Positions 63,364 through 64,000 of a DNA stretch of 64,000 nt are shown piece by piece; the stretch's first letter is position 1; each line of letters starts with the position of its first letter. Origin of the DNA: Halobacillus halophilus (GTDB taxonomy: Bacteria > Bacillota > Bacilli > Bacillales > Halobacillaceae); assembly GCF_020171985.1 (NCBI RefSeq), contig NZ_JAIVAL010000006.1, positions 1 through 64,000 of the forward strand, read 5' to 3'. The notes under the pieces were generated by a model that ran no database searches, was not told where the DNA came from, and was given only the letters and a program-made list of their open reading frames with translations. The position numbers and the translations under genes were made by a program.

Positions 63364-64000
63364 ATGGAACATGGAGCTTCAGTAACTTCCTTAGTTATTG
63401 TCATACTAGCTGCATTTATCACTCCCATCTTATTGCATCGTTTTAAACTGAACATGATTCCCGTCGTAGTCGCTGAGATTATCGTCGGATTAATTATAGG
63501 AAAAAGTGGTTTCGATATTGTGGAACAGGGAAGCTGGCTCGAGATTTTATCAACGCTCGGGTTTATCTTTCTTATGTTTCTTAGTGGTCTCGAAATTGAC
63601 TTCTCCATTTTTGCCAGAAGGAAGAAAAGGGCTAAGCCCGAAAATAAAGGGACAGGAGCTCCAAACCCGGTCATCGTGGCTTTAATCGTGTTCGCCGGGA
63701 TATTCGCCATCTCCCTTGGTTTGTCCTATCTATTTGTACTGGCTGGATTTATCGACAATGCTTTCTTAATGACGCTGATCATATCAACCGTATCGCTTGG
63801 AGTTGTGGTACCGACACTTAAGGATGCGCAGATGATGAAAACCACGATTGGCCAGACGATCCTTCTGGTGGCGGTTATTGCTGATTTGGCAACCATGATC
63901 CTGCTGGCCGTTTTTGTATCCCTATATGGAGAGAGCCACGGTAATACATGGCTGCTGCTCATCTTATTTGCGGTCGGGGTACTGCTTTACTTCGTCGGCA
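63364..64000 (+). CDS. yjbQ: CPA2 cation/proton antiporter YjbQ, N-terminal part
   Basis: The window ends after 212 codons without a stop. MEHGASVTSLVIVILAAFIT, then MIPVVVAEIIVGLIIGKSG and LGFIFLMFLSGLEIDF are typical of KefB/CPA2 antiporters; five to seven helices are visible. GGAAGGAGG precedes ATG. YjbQ in B. subtilis is a sodium/proton antiporter candidate; a role in salt adaptation fits the inferred habitat. Confidence 0.9.
   Translation, partial: MEHGASVTSLVIVILAAFITPILLHRFKLNMIPVVVAEIIVGLIIGKSGFDIVEQGSWLEILSTLGFIFLMFLSGLEIDFSIFARRKKRAKPENKGTGAPNPVIVALIVFAGIFAISLGLSYLFVLAGFIDNAFLMTLIISTVSLGVVVPTLKDAQMMKTTIGQTILLVAVIADLATMILLAVFVSLYGESHGNTWLLLILFAVGVLLYFVG

Overview
The window is a stretch of chromosome from an endospore-forming, low-to-mid GC Gram-positive bacterium of the family Bacillaceae. 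Its gene order follows Bacillus subtilis closely: yisL-asnO, yitS-yitT, yitU-yitV-yitW, yjzD-yjaV-med-fabH-fabF, yjbA-trpS-oppABCDF, yjbC-spx-yjbE-mecA-coiA-pepF-yizD-spxH-yjbI-yjbK, yjbM-nadK-yjbO-prpE and yjbQ. A complete gerPA-F spore operon confirms sporulation. Many very acidic secreted proteins, together with a repeat family of the kind common in salt-loving bacilli, suggest Halobacillus or a near relative. That genus assignment is inference.

Layout. 1-5.5 kb: end of a dispersed repeat, a DUF4397 protein and a sucrose locus (LacI-type regulator, PTS EIIBC, GH32 hydrolase) with two palindromic operators and a cre match. 5.7-8.7 kb: a DDAH-like hydrolase and the gerP operon. 8.7-13.7 kb: membrane proteins DUF418, DUF2157 and GDYXXLXY, then ornithine aminotransferase and YisL. 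13.8-22.7 kb: asparagine synthetase behind a strong Fur-box match, a membrane-anchored GH13 protein that has lost its catalytic residues, a DUF4349 lipoprotein, DegV, YitT, a BsuPI/Gmad2-type lipoprotein, and two repeat copies. 22.7-29.4 kb: small Fe-S and housekeeping genes, two HAD phosphatases, YitV/YitW and a partial molybdenum-cofactor set (mobB-moaE-moaD). 29.5-38.8 kb: uppP, yjzD, med, FapR-controlled fabH-fabF, an LCP ligase, yjbA and T-box-controlled trpS. 39.6-45.6 kb: oppABCDF. 46-64 kb: the spx/mecA/coiA/spxH stress and competence cluster, then yjbM, nadK, yjbO, prpE, rodA-like, mgtE and the start of yjbQ, which runs off the window.

Themes. Several genes form one proteolysis/redox circuit: Spx, its ClpXP adaptor SpxH, the ClpC adaptor MecA, and competence-linked Med and CoiA. 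Regulation can be read directly at a few loci: paired LacI-type operators plus cre (sucrose), a FapR box over the fabH start region, a Trp T-box, a Fur box before asnO, and a hairpin between degV and the next gene that covers that gene's ribosome binding site.

I found no phage, CRISPR array, rRNA or tRNA, and no clear new multigene system. The strongest unusual items are the catalytically degenerate amylase-like membrane protein, the family of inverted-repeat elements present as a series of internal-deletion forms, the Fur box before asnO, and the OppC with a long extra loop. Many start codons were moved from the longest reading frame to the one with a proper ribosome binding site; each case is stated.
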